A stretch of 64,000 nucleotides of DNA from Idiomarina tyrosinivorans (GTDB lineage: Bacteria > Pseudomonadota > Gammaproteobacteria > Enterobacterales > Alteromonadaceae), in the NCBI RefSeq assembly GCF_003987475.1, contig NZ_PIQH01000006.1:1-64000 (forward strand). Reading direction: 5' to 3'. Shown one piece after another: positions 27,938 to 36,322 of the stretch (positions are counted from its first letter, which is position 1; every line of letters starts with the position of its first letter). Below the pieces are notes generated by a model. It had not been told where the DNA came from. It saw only the letters and a list, made by a program, of their open reading frames with translations, and made no database searches. Position numbers and translations under genes: made by a program.

Positions 27938-27952
27938 ATTGGTCTTACCAAA
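27938..27952 (-). promoter_or_regulatory. PdhR operator
   Basis: The sequence ATTGGTCTTACCAAA matches the known PdhR consensus ATTGGT-N3-ACCAAT apart from its last base. It is palindromic (TTGGT and ACCAA around CTT). It lies between the predicted promoter and the pdhR ribosome-binding site, a position suited to blocking transcription. Confidence 0.88.
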
Positions 27953-27962
27953 TGAAGTGGTT

Positions 27963-27992
27963 ATTGTAGATCAGTTTACCCAACGCCCCCAA
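27963..27992 (-). promoter_or_regulatory. Predicted pdhR-aceEF-lpdA promoter
   Basis: On the minus strand TTGGGG (27987-27992) and TACAAT (27963-27968) are 18 bp apart. The expected transcript start near 27956 falls just before the PdhR operator. Confidence 0.6.
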
Positions 27993-28042
27993 ATTTTTTC
28001 TGGGTGGTACGATCAGTTCAGACAGTAAAGAAAACCTTGCGA

Positions 28043-28876
28043 CTAGTGGCCAAACAGCGTCAAGATAGCGACCAGACACACCAATAACAGTAAATTACGC
28101 TTCAACAATTCAATCGCATGGGTTAGCCGCCCCGAGTGATTATCATCATCTTCATGCGGGTCCATCGCTGCTTCTGCAGTTTGCAACAATATCTCATGTC
28201 CACCGAGTTGCGGCTGAGTGATTAATCGCGTCCAAACACCCAGCGCTTGGCTGAAGTGTCCGACTAATAAGAGCCCAGCGGCCGTTGCTCGCGCTGGCAC
28301 CCAATCTAACACCCACAACACGCGGCTCCAATTGAGTTGGAATTGGCTAGGATAGCGTGTGGCTAAAATCGCGGTTTCTCTGACGGTCGCGTATGACACT
28401 ACACCGACGATGCCGAACAGCAAGTAGAAGATCACGACGGCGGCATAATGTTGATAATGCTGCCAAATCAACACGCTACGCATTCCCTCAATAGGAACTG
28501 CATCGAGCTGTTGCTGTGCCTGTTGCGCGTATTGGTCGCATAAATCCTGTTCGCCGCGATTTGCCGCTTGCAGGTACTGACGGTACAGCGCGCGCTGCGG
28601 TTGACAGTTTATCGCCATAAATAACAGCACGATACTGAGCACGAACTCCACCAATCCATGGTTTGCCAGTGCAATAATGACTAACACGGCAAGCGCCGGT
28701 AACAGCATCCACAGCGCTTCTTGCCAAGGCTCTGGCGATTGCTCGGCATGTCGACGACGCCACATCGCTTCACCCCGCAGCAACCAAATTCGTTGGTAGT
28801 GCTGCCAATGCCAACGCGGGCCTGCCCGATACAGGCGCTCTATAGCAAGGGCGAATAAAATGACCAATAATTGCAT
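28043..28876 (-). CDS. ampE: AmpE-like inner-membrane protein
   Basis: This 277-aa polytopic membrane protein of the AmpE/CobD-like family begins MQLLVILFALAIERLYR. Four or so membrane helices lie near residues 1-15, 55-88, 145-165 and 258-276, with a Gln-rich cytoplasmic loop at about 100-130. In E. coli AmpE accompanies AmpD and is proposed to act in beta-lactamase induction sensing, but its molecular role is unclear. It follows ampD by 13 bp on the same strand. Confidence 0.9.
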   Translation of the reverse strand: MQLLVILFALAIERLYRAGPRWHWQHYQRIWLLRGEAMWRRRHAEQSPEPWQEALWMLLPALAVLVIIALANHGLVEFVLSIVLLFMAINCQPQRALYRQYLQAANRGEQDLCDQYAQQAQQQLDAVPIEGMRSVLIWQHYQHYAAVVIFYLLFGIVGVVSYATVRETAILATRYPSQFQLNWSRVLWVLDWVPARATAAGLLLVGHFSQALGVWTRLITQPQLGGHEILLQTAEAAMDPHEDDDNHSGRLTHAIELLKRNLLLLVCLVAILTLFGH

Positions 28877-28889
28877 AGCGTCTATTCCT

Positions 28890-29438
28890 TTATAATGCCG
28901 CTAAATAATGCGACCAGTTAAATGCCGGGCCGGGGTCGGTTTTCCGCCCTGGAGCAATATGCTGGTGCCCAACAATGCGGCGCCGTGTCAGTTGCGGGTA
29001 GTGCGCCAGCAGCGCTTTACTCACCGCAATTAAGCTTTGGTATTGCTGTTCAGTATATGGTGTGTCGTCGGTCCCTTCCAACTCAATTCCAATCGCATAA
29101 TCATTACACCGTTTGCGCCCGCAGTAACGCGACTTGCCAGCATGCCAGGCGCGTTGATTGAAGGGCACATATTGCACCACCCGGCCATCACGGTGAATCA
29201 CTAGGTGTGCCGACACTCGCAACCCCGCCAGTGCTTCAAACCCAGACTCCGGACCGGTGTCTAGCTGCCCCATAAACAACTCGTCAATATGCGGTAAGGC
29301 AAACTCACCGGCCGGTAAACTGATGCTATGAATCACCAACAAGCTAATGTCATCGGTATTGGGCCGTTGATCAAAATGTGGCGACGGGCGTTGCTCAACG
29401 CCAGTTAAACAATGATTTTCGATACAATAACTTTTCAC
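28890..29438 (-). CDS. ampD: 1,6-anhydro-N-acetylmuramyl-L-alanine amidase
   Basis: This cytosolic zinc amidase cleaves the peptide from 1,6-anhydroMurNAc-peptides during wall recycling, which controls AmpR-type beta-lactamase induction. It is 182 aa (E. coli 183). Zinc ligands are expected at the His of LLVIHSISLP (about 37), the His of VGHQHIAPGRKTDPG (about 157) and the Asp of the same segment (about 167). AHLVIHRDGRVVQYVP and RAWHAGKS are also family-typical. It is co-directional with ampE and divergent from nadC. Confidence 0.96.
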   Translation of the reverse strand: MKSYCIENHCLTGVEQRPSPHFDQRPNTDDISLLVIHSISLPAGEFALPHIDELFMGQLDTGPESGFEALAGLRVSAHLVIHRDGRVVQYVPFNQRAWHAGKSRYCGRKRCNDYAIGIELEGTDDTPYTEQQYQSLIAVSKALLAHYPQLTRRRIVGHQHIAPGRKTDPGPAFNWSHYLAAL

Positions 29439-29497
29439 TTCAGCGACAAACAGGTAAAGTTTGCCACCTAGTATCGGTACAGAAGCATTAAAGGTAA

Positions 29498-30349
<852 letters not shown>

Positions 30350-30409
30350 CCAAGGGCTAAACGCTTACAGTGGCTTCCACTTTACGCAGGTAGTAATCTG
30401 TTCAACAGT

Positions 30410-30442
30410 TTCGGGCTCACTTTATTGGTTAAGGAGCCCGAA
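30410..30442 (+). promoter_or_regulatory. Stem-loop overlapping the pilin ribosome-binding site
   Basis: TTCGGGCTC (30410-30418) pairs perfectly with GAGCCCGAA (30434-30442) around a 15-nt loop. The 3' arm contains the GAG of the AAGGAG ribosome-binding site (30431-30436) of the pilin ATG at 30445. The stem would occlude translation when formed. Confidence 0.65.
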
Positions 30443-30444
30443 CC

Positions 30445-30906
30445 ATGTACCGGAAAAGCCAAGCGTTCAGTTTACTCGAGTTGATGGTCGTCATGGCCAT
30501 TATGGGTATTTTGAGCGCCATCGCGGTACCCGCGTATCAGCACTACACCGCACGTGCCAGATCCTTGAATGCGGAACAGTTAGTGAAACCTTGGCAATTG
30601 GGTATTGGCGTTTGTCTACAATTGTATGGGCAAGCCACTCAGTGCGGTCAACCGGGCCAGCATGACGTTCCAGCGCTTCCGACGTTGTTTGCCGAGCCCT
30701 TAACCACACTCACGATCGATCCCAACGATGCCAGCATTACTGCGCAATTTAGTCTACTCGGCAGCGACCAGCAAGCACTCACTATTCGCTGGCGACCACA
30801 GCTCAACGCGGCAGGGTTACAATGGCAAAAACACTGTTCTGATTATAGTGCTGGACAATCGGTAGTCAGTAACTGCCAAGGACCCCTTGACGGTAGCTCT
30901 CAGTGA
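30445..30906 (+). CDS. pilA: Type IV major-type pilin
   Basis: This 153-aa prepilin has a 7-residue leader (MYRKSQA) followed by FSLLELMVVMAIMGILSAIA, the N-methylated hydrophobic helix with Glu5. The residue before the cut is Ala rather than the usual Gly. The C-terminal domain has four cysteines (positions about 57, 62, 132 and 143), the last two probably forming the D-region disulfide. It overlaps the GTG start of pilB by 4 bp, so synthesis of pilin and assembly ATPase is coupled. It could be a major or a minor pilin. Confidence 0.88.
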   Translation: MYRKSQAFSLLELMVVMAIMGILSAIAVPAYQHYTARARSLNAEQLVKPWQLGIGVCLQLYGQATQCGQPGQHDVPALPTLFAEPLTTLTIDPNDASITAQFSLLGSDQQALTIRWRPQLNAAGLQWQKHCSDYSAGQSVVSNCQGPLDGSSQ

Positions 30907-32279
30907 GTGCTTGCTTACTCGAGAAATGGGATGCAAGAGCACTTCCGCCACAACCCTTTAGCCATAATTTTTTGCAGCAAACGCCCTGTGTGGTGCTCCA
31001 AGACTATCCCGAGCTCATCGTGGTTGCCGCTGCTGCTGAAATGTTGCCACGTTTACGCCAAACACTGCGCTTTGCCGGCTACCAACAGCTACTGATGGTC
31101 TGTAGCGATAGTCATGCCGTAGAGCAATATTTGGAAATGTTAAGCCAGCCAAAAGCGATCTCACCCGGCGCAAGCGAAGCCGCTGACGACCCGCTACTGC
31201 AACTGCTGCAGCAAACTGAGCTTCAACAACTTTCCGATATACATATTGAACCGCAGCAGTTTGGTACCAATATTCGGCAGCGACTACAAGGTAAGTTGCA
31301 GCGCGTGACGCAACTGTCATTACAACAGGGTCACAAGTTAATCACCCGTATTAAGGTTGCCGCTGAACTGGACATCGGTGAACAGCGGCGCCCACAAGAT
31401 GGCCGTTTACAACACACCGTCGGCCAGCAGAGTTGGCAGTTTCGAGTGAGCAGCTTAGCCAGCCTATGGGGAGAGAAACTGGTTCTCCGGAAGCTTGCCA
31501 ACGCCAGCGAACTCCCGCAATTAGCCGCGTTAGGCCTAACTGAACCGCAGTATCAATTATGGGTTAAGCAGTTACAGCGCGCCCAAGGGTTAATTTTGGT
31601 AACCGGCCCTACTGGCAGTGGCAAAACCACGTCACTGTATGCTGCGTTGCAATCTCTTAGCCACGAGCAGCTAAACATTTGTAGCGTCGAGGACCCAGTA
31701 GAAATGGCACTTGCTGGCGTTCAGCAAGTCACGGTCAATGACGCCATTGGGTTACGTTTCGCGACCATTTTACGGGCATTATTACGGCAAGATCCGGATG
31801 TTATTCTGGTTGGCGAAATCCGTGACGCTGAAACCGCGTGTATTGCTGTACAAGCGGCGCAAACCGGTCATTTGGTACTGGCATCTGTGCACACGCAGAG
31901 CGCTATCGATACTCTCCAACGGTTGCAACAACTCGGTATTGCCGAAGCCGACCTAGCCGCAAGCCTGCAGTTAATTATCAGTCAGCGGCTGGTGCGCGTG
32001 CTTTGCCAACACTGCCGGCAACAACGTGAGGATGGCTTTTGGCAAGCTATTGGTTGTTCGCGCTGTCGTTACGGCTACCGTCAGCGCAAGGCATTCTTTG
32101 AAGTGGTACCGACGCATTCAGCGCACGGGGCGGCCAGCAAGTTGAGTAGCGATGCCGACATTCAGCAATGGCTCGCTCCATGGGGGCTCGCGCCGTTATC
32201 CAACAGCCTATTAATGGCTGCTCGCAACGGCGAAATTTCCGTAGACGACTTGCAGCGCTGGCGAGGTATTGATGACTGA
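30903..32279 (+). CDS. pilB: Type IV pilus assembly ATPase PilB
   Basis: This hexameric secretion-type ATPase drives pilus extension at the inner membrane. It is 458 aa, about 100 residues shorter than typical PilB, with the shortfall in the N-terminal region. Motifs include the Walker A GPTGSGKTTS (about 235-244), the Asp-box segment SVEDPVEMALAGVQQV, Walker B (LRQDPDVILVGEIRD) and a zinc-binding CQHC...CSRCRYGY set near the C terminus (about 367-385). The start is GTG overlapping the pilin stop. The reduced N domain resembles the HofB-like branch. Confidence 0.9.
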   Translation: MSACLLEKWDARALPPQPFSHNFLQQTPCVVLQDYPELIVVAAAAEMLPRLRQTLRFAGYQQLLMVCSDSHAVEQYLEMLSQPKAISPGASEAADDPLLQLLQQTELQQLSDIHIEPQQFGTNIRQRLQGKLQRVTQLSLQQGHKLITRIKVAAELDIGEQRRPQDGRLQHTVGQQSWQFRVSSLASLWGEKLVLRKLANASELPQLAALGLTEPQYQLWVKQLQRAQGLILVTGPTGSGKTTSLYAALQSLSHEQLNICSVEDPVEMALAGVQQVTVNDAIGLRFATILRALLRQDPDVILVGEIRDAETACIAVQAAQTGHLVLASVHTQSAIDTLQRLQQLGIAEADLAASLQLIISQRLVRVLCQHCRQQREDGFWQAIGCSRCRYGYRQRKAFFEVVPTHSAHGAASKLSSDADIQQWLAPWGLAPLSNSLLMAARNGEISVDDLQRWRGIDD

Positions 32280-33450
32280 GCAGCGTTGGTGTTACCAATA
32301 TCAACAGCAATCCGGCATCGTTCATGCGGCAACAGCGTTTAAAGCACGGCAGAAGTTAGTTAGCGCCAACCTCGCTAACGCTAAATTAACTCGCTATCGA
32401 CGCTGGCGCCATGGTGAACTCTGTAGCCAGAAACAATGGACGGCGGTATTGGCAGGCCTGCAGCAACTGCTTGCTGGCGGCGTGCGAATAGCGCAAGCGC
32501 TCCAACTTCTTACACATCGCTGCGCGCAACGGCCAAGTTGGCTATTAATGGATTTACAACGGCAACTAGAGCAAGGCGAGAGCCTAGCCTCAGCACTACG
32601 CTTTTATACCGACATTGTTTCCAGTTTTAGCCAACAACTACTCGCTGTTGCTGAGCAAAGTGGGCAGCTAACCCTGATGTTACAGCGCTTAGTGGAGCTT
32701 GCAGAAGCCGCAGATAAAAGAACCCTACAGCGACGCCAAGCATTACTCTACCCGAAAATTCTACTCGCCGTCAGTGCCTTGGTATTCGCCATTATGTTGC
32801 AGTGGATTACACCGCAATTCCAGCAACTGTTTAGCTTAAATGGCAACCACGATCCAGCCGCTTTACCTGGCCTGACGAGATGGATTTTTCGACTCTCCGA
32901 GTACTTTGTTTCCCATAACGGTACAATAGTGGCCGCTTTATCGGCGATTGCAGGAATATTACGGCTGGTGTGGCACTATCACAGTCAGAGCTTGTGGTGG
33001 CTAGTAAAGCCACTACTGCGACGCTGGTTGGTAAATGACCAGCGCTATTGGCGTTATTACCTGTTGGCGGTGCTGCTAAAAACTGGAATACCTGCCTTGA
33101 AGGCTGTAGCGATGGTCGGCGCTATTAGTCAGGAAAAAGCCGAGCGTGCTATGATGGATCGCGCTCACCAACACCTCAGTGAGGGCAGCTCTTGGGCTGA
33201 GGCTTTTAGCGAGAGTCAACTGGGTAGCCATTGGGATTGCCAACTATTGCAGTTGGCCGAGCATTCTGGAACTATCGACCGAGCAATGCAGCAGCTGGCT
33301 GACGATTACCTACAGCGGCAACAACAGCAATTAGCAACCTTACAAAAGCTCGCTGAACCCATGCTGTTACTGGTTGTTGGTGCGTTGATTGGCGGCTTTT
33401 TATTGGCAATGTACATTCCGTTATTACAACTTGGAATGGCGTTTTATTGA
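32272..33450 (+). CDS. pilC: Type IV pilus inner-membrane platform protein PilC
   Basis: This platform protein works with PilB to assemble the pilus. The 392-aa protein has two repeated GspF-type cytoplasmic domains (about 55-175 and 260-375), each followed by membrane helices (about 160-185, 215-235 and 363-385). ATG 32272 overlaps the pilB stop by 8 bp; an upstream TTG (32269) is also in frame but unnecessary. It is part of the compact pilin-B-C-D operon. Confidence 0.92.
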   Translation: MTEQRWCYQYQQQSGIVHAATAFKARQKLVSANLANAKLTRYRRWRHGELCSQKQWTAVLAGLQQLLAGGVRIAQALQLLTHRCAQRPSWLLMDLQRQLEQGESLASALRFYTDIVSSFSQQLLAVAEQSGQLTLMLQRLVELAEAADKRTLQRRQALLYPKILLAVSALVFAIMLQWITPQFQQLFSLNGNHDPAALPGLTRWIFRLSEYFVSHNGTIVAALSAIAGILRLVWHYHSQSLWWLVKPLLRRWLVNDQRYWRYYLLAVLLKTGIPALKAVAMVGAISQEKAERAMMDRAHQHLSEGSSWAEAFSESQLGSHWDCQLLQLAEHSGTIDRAMQQLADDYLQRQQQQLATLQKLAEPMLLLVVGALIGGFLLAMYIPLLQLGMAFY

Positions 33451-33460
33451 GGCAGGGAAA

Positions 33461-34321
33461 ATGGCTGAGTGGTTAATTCAGGGATCCATCATCGGTACCA
33501 TTTTGGCGACCATTATTGGTGCTGTAATTGGCAGTTTTGGCAACGTTGTTATTGTGCGTTTGCCGCAACAGCTACAACGACAATGGCGGCGCGATTGTAA
33601 GCTGCTACTGGAACAGCCATTAGCAGAACCCGAGCAACAAGCATTTAATATTGCCGTTCCTCGTTCTCACTGTCCCAACTGCCAAACAACGCTCAGTTGG
33701 TACGATAATATTCCACTAGTCAGCCAGTTATTGCTCGGTAGTCGCTGTCGCCACTGTAAAGCGCCGATTGCCGCCCGTTACGCCATTATCGAAGCGCTGA
33801 GCGCTGCATTGTTCGGTGCGCTTGCTTGGTATCAAGGGGTTAACCTCGACAGCATATGCTTCGCCATTGTTGGCTTTGGCTTGCTGCTGTTATTCATGAT
33901 CGATGCCGAGCACCAACTGCTTCCCGACGTATTAACCCTAGGGCTATTGTGGTTAGTACTGTGGTGGTCGGCAATTGGTGGCCCGATCGCTCCCGAACAA
34001 GCCATCATTGGTGCCGTTGCTGGCTATTTGTCGTTATGGTCGGTGTATTGGTTATTTAAAGCGCTAACAGGCAAAGACGGCTTAGGCTTTGGCGATTTCA
34101 AATTGCTGGCGCTGATCACCGCGATGACCGGTATTACGCTTTTGCCCGTGACCATTATTCTTAGCTCAGTGGTCGGGGCATTGTTTGGCGGCCTACTACT
34201 GATTAAGAACGGACGTTCGCAACCCATTCCTTTTGGACCTTTCTTAATTGTAGCGGGAATTATCAGCTACTTTTACGGTCAACCTATGCTAACGGCCTAT
34301 TGGCAATGGTTATTGAGTTAA
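33461..34321 (+). CDS. pilD: Prepilin leader peptidase / N-methyltransferase PilD
   Basis: This inner-membrane aspartyl protease cuts and N-methylates type IV prepilins. The 286-aa protein has a cytoplasmic domain with two CxxC pairs (CPNC and CRHC, zinc). The membrane domain has the first catalytic Asp in FMIDAEHQLLPD and the second in GLGFGDFKL. ATG 33461 has AGGGA upstream; the longer frame from 33389 overlaps pilC and lacks family similarity. It follows pilC by 10 bp and precedes coaE by 1 bp. Confidence 0.95.
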   Translation: MAEWLIQGSIIGTILATIIGAVIGSFGNVVIVRLPQQLQRQWRRDCKLLLEQPLAEPEQQAFNIAVPRSHCPNCQTTLSWYDNIPLVSQLLLGSRCRHCKAPIAARYAIIEALSAALFGALAWYQGVNLDSICFAIVGFGLLLLFMIDAEHQLLPDVLTLGLLWLVLWWSAIGGPIAPEQAIIGAVAGYLSLWSVYWLFKALTGKDGLGFGDFKLLALITAMTGITLLPVTIILSSVVGALFGGLLLIKNGRSQPIPFGPFLIVAGIISYFYGQPMLTAYWQWLLS

Positions 34322-34322
34322 G

Positions 34323-34931
34323 ATGGTGATTATTGGTTTAACAGGTGGCATTGGCAGTGGCAAATCTGCGGCCAGTGCCGCATTTGCGGAATGTGGCATT
34401 GATATTGTTGATGCCGATGTCGTCGCGCGCCAAGTGGTTCAACCTGGGTCGGAGGCGTTAGCAAAAATTTCCGCGCATTTCGGCGCCTCGATTATTCGCG
34501 CTAACGGCAGCCTAGATCGCGCCGCGTTACGGGAAAAAATATTTGCCAACCATGATGCGAAAGCGTGGCTAAATAACCTATTGCACCCGTTAATTCGGGC
34601 ACAGATCATTCAGCAATTACAAGCAGCCAAAAGTCCTTATGTAGTGCTTGTCGCGCCACTACTATTCGAAAATGGATTGGATGCGCTATGCCAAGCAACG
34701 GTATTAATCGACGTGCCAGAAGCACTGCAAATTAGCCGCACGCAAAAGCGTGACGGGGTGAGTTCCGAGCAAGTTCGTGCGATAATGGCATCGCAATGGT
34801 CGCGCCAGGAAAAACAGGCAGCAGCAACTTATATTATTGATAATTCAGGCACTGTTGCCGACTTAAAACGGCATGTTGAAAGCCTTCACCGGCAATTATT
34901 CGAGCTAGCAACCACGAAAACATCGCAATGA
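34323..34931 (+). CDS. coaE: Dephospho-CoA kinase
   Basis: This enzyme performs the last step of CoA synthesis, phosphorylating the 3'-hydroxyl of dephospho-CoA with ATP. It is 202 aa. The P-loop GLTGGIGSGKS begins at residue 5, the substrate-binding DADVVARQVV at about 31-40, and the LID segment includes RTQKRDGVS. It sits between pilD and zapD (ATGA overlap with zapD), as in many gammaproteobacteria. Confidence 0.97.
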   Translation: MVIIGLTGGIGSGKSAASAAFAECGIDIVDADVVARQVVQPGSEALAKISAHFGASIIRANGSLDRAALREKIFANHDAKAWLNNLLHPLIRAQIIQQLQAAKSPYVVLVAPLLFENGLDALCQATVLIDVPEALQISRTQKRDGVSSEQVRAIMASQWSRQEKQAAATYIIDNSGTVADLKRHVESLHRQLFELATTKTSQ

Positions 34932-35704
34932 GCAGCCAAGCATCACTATTTGAACAGCCAATTCTGTATGAATTTCCGTTGCAGGAAAAAGTGCGTAACT
35001 ACCTGCGTTTAGAACAGCTCAGTGCGCGCTTAAAGCAATGTTGTGATGTTCAAGGCGGCGATAGTTTTCACTATTTTACCGTGCTGTTTAATTTGCTTGA
35101 GTTGGTCGAGCGCAGCGACTGCCGTAACGACTTAATCAAAGACTTAGAGCGACGCCTAGCGGCTGCTGAGCAATGGCAGTCACATCCTGGTGTCGATAAA
35201 GTTGCTTTGGCGGCCACGGTTAAAGATATACAGCAGCTATTACAAGCGTTACAAGACAGTGTCAAAGCCACGCTCGCGCTGAAATCTGACAAATTCCTGG
35301 CAAGCCTACGCCAACGTTTTAGCATGCCGGGAATCACTGCCTACTTTGATCTGCCGCAGTTGAACTATTGGTGTGCGCAGCCGCATACAGTGAAAGTAAA
35401 GCAACGGCAGCAATGGGCACAAGCCTTTGAGCCATTACAACAAGCGGTTATGATGGCGTTGAAATTCTTGCGGGAAAATGCTGAGTTGGCGCCCTTAACC
35501 GCTGTTAATGGTCTCATTCAAGGTAGCGGCGAGGGGTTGATCTTGCTGCGTATAGAGGTGCCTGCCACCGTTTCGGCTTATCCGGTAGTGAGTGGCCACA
35601 AACAACGCTATACCATTCGCTTTATCAATGCTGACAGCAACGCCAATAGCTCATCCTACCCACATACGGTTGAGTGCCGCGTTGCCACTTGCCAAGACAA
35701 ATAG
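34928..35704 (+). CDS. zapD: Cell division protein ZapD
   Basis: This FtsZ-associated protein cross-links FtsZ filaments. The 258-aa protein starts with the family-typical [23 protein letters not shown] and has an alpha-helical N half. The C half contains [17 protein letters not shown] and a beta-rich end ([30 protein letters not shown] in two strands). It overlaps coaE by 4 bp and precedes yacG by 16 bp. Confidence 0.94.
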   Translation: MSSQASLFEQPILYEFPLQEKVRNYLRLEQLSARLKQCCDVQGGDSFHYFTVLFNLLELVERSDCRNDLIKDLERRLAAAEQWQSHPGVDKVALAATVKDIQQLLQALQDSVKATLALKSDKFLASLRQRFSMPGITAYFDLPQLNYWCAQPHTVKVKQRQQWAQAFEPLQQAVMMALKFLRENAELAPLTAVNGLIQGSGEGLILLRIEVPATVSAYPVVSGHKQRYTIRFINADSNANSSSYPHTVECRVATCQDK

Positions 35705-35720
35705 TGTAAGGACATCATCC

Positions 35721-35906
35721 ATGAGTTTAACCGTTAAATGCCCAGAATGCGGCAAGCCTGTTAAATGGCAAGCCGAATCATCTTTTCGACCATTCTGTAG
35801 CGAACGTTGCCGGATGATCGATCTCGGTGAATGGGCCAACGAAGAGAAAGCCATTCCCGGCGAACAGGTCATTTTGCCGGACGCCGAGAACGATGAAGGT
35901 TATTGA
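35721..35906 (+). CDS. yacG: DNA gyrase inhibitor YacG (zinc protein)
   Basis: This 61-aa zinc-ribbon protein has [10 protein letters not shown] and [17 protein letters not shown], the four-cysteine pattern and DLGEW motif of YacG, which binds GyrB and inhibits gyrase in E. coli. TAAGGA precedes ATG 35721; a longer open frame (from 35592) runs inside zapD and is not credible. Its last 7 bp overlap the convergent mutT gene. Confidence 0.93.
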   Translation: MSLTVKCPECGKPVKWQAESSFRPFCSERCRMIDLGEWANEEKAIPGEQVILPDAENDEGY

Positions 35907-36307
35907 TAGTTTTGCGCGGTCATTAAAATACGTTCAATGATCGCTCTGTTGGCATCGGGAAACTGAAAGGCATCGAGTTGGTGTTTTTCTACCCAACGCC
36001 ACTCTTGCCCTTCAAGCTGCTTTGCTTCGCCCGTGAAGCGCTGTACCCACCAAACGTCTAAACGTACCCGTTTATCGTCATACTGATGTTCAATCACGGT
36101 CAATGGCGCGCAATCTTGCACGGTGATGTTGCATTCTTCTTGCAATTCTCGGCACAGGGCTTGATGCACAGACTCTCCTGGCTCTACTTTACCGCCGGGA
36201 AACTCCCATTTGCCACCTTGATGTTGTTGCTGATGACGACGACTGATAAAAATACGACCGTGGGCGTCTTCGATAACCCCCACGGCAACATGAATCGTCT
36301 TAGACAT
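35900..36307 (-). CDS. mutT: 8-oxo-dGTP diphosphatase MutT-like Nudix hydrolase
   Basis: This enzyme cleans 8-oxo-dGTP from the nucleotide pool. The 135-aa protein has MutT-type flanks ([20 protein letters not shown]) and the metal-binding Nudix box. The box's last Gly, usually in EEVGI, is Asn here (EECNI). All catalytic glutamates are kept. ATG 36307 is 15 bp after secA, as in the E. coli secA-mutT order. The Nudix substrate could differ, but position and overall fit support MutT. Confidence 0.88.
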   Translation of the reverse strand: MSKTIHVAVGVIEDAHGRIFISRRHQQQHQGGKWEFPGGKVEPGESVHQALCRELQEECNITVQDCAPLTVIEHQYDDKRVRLDVWWVQRFTGEAKQLEGQEWRWVEKHQLDAFQFPDANRAIIERILMTAQNYQ

Positions 36308-36322
36308 GATTATCTCGACAGC

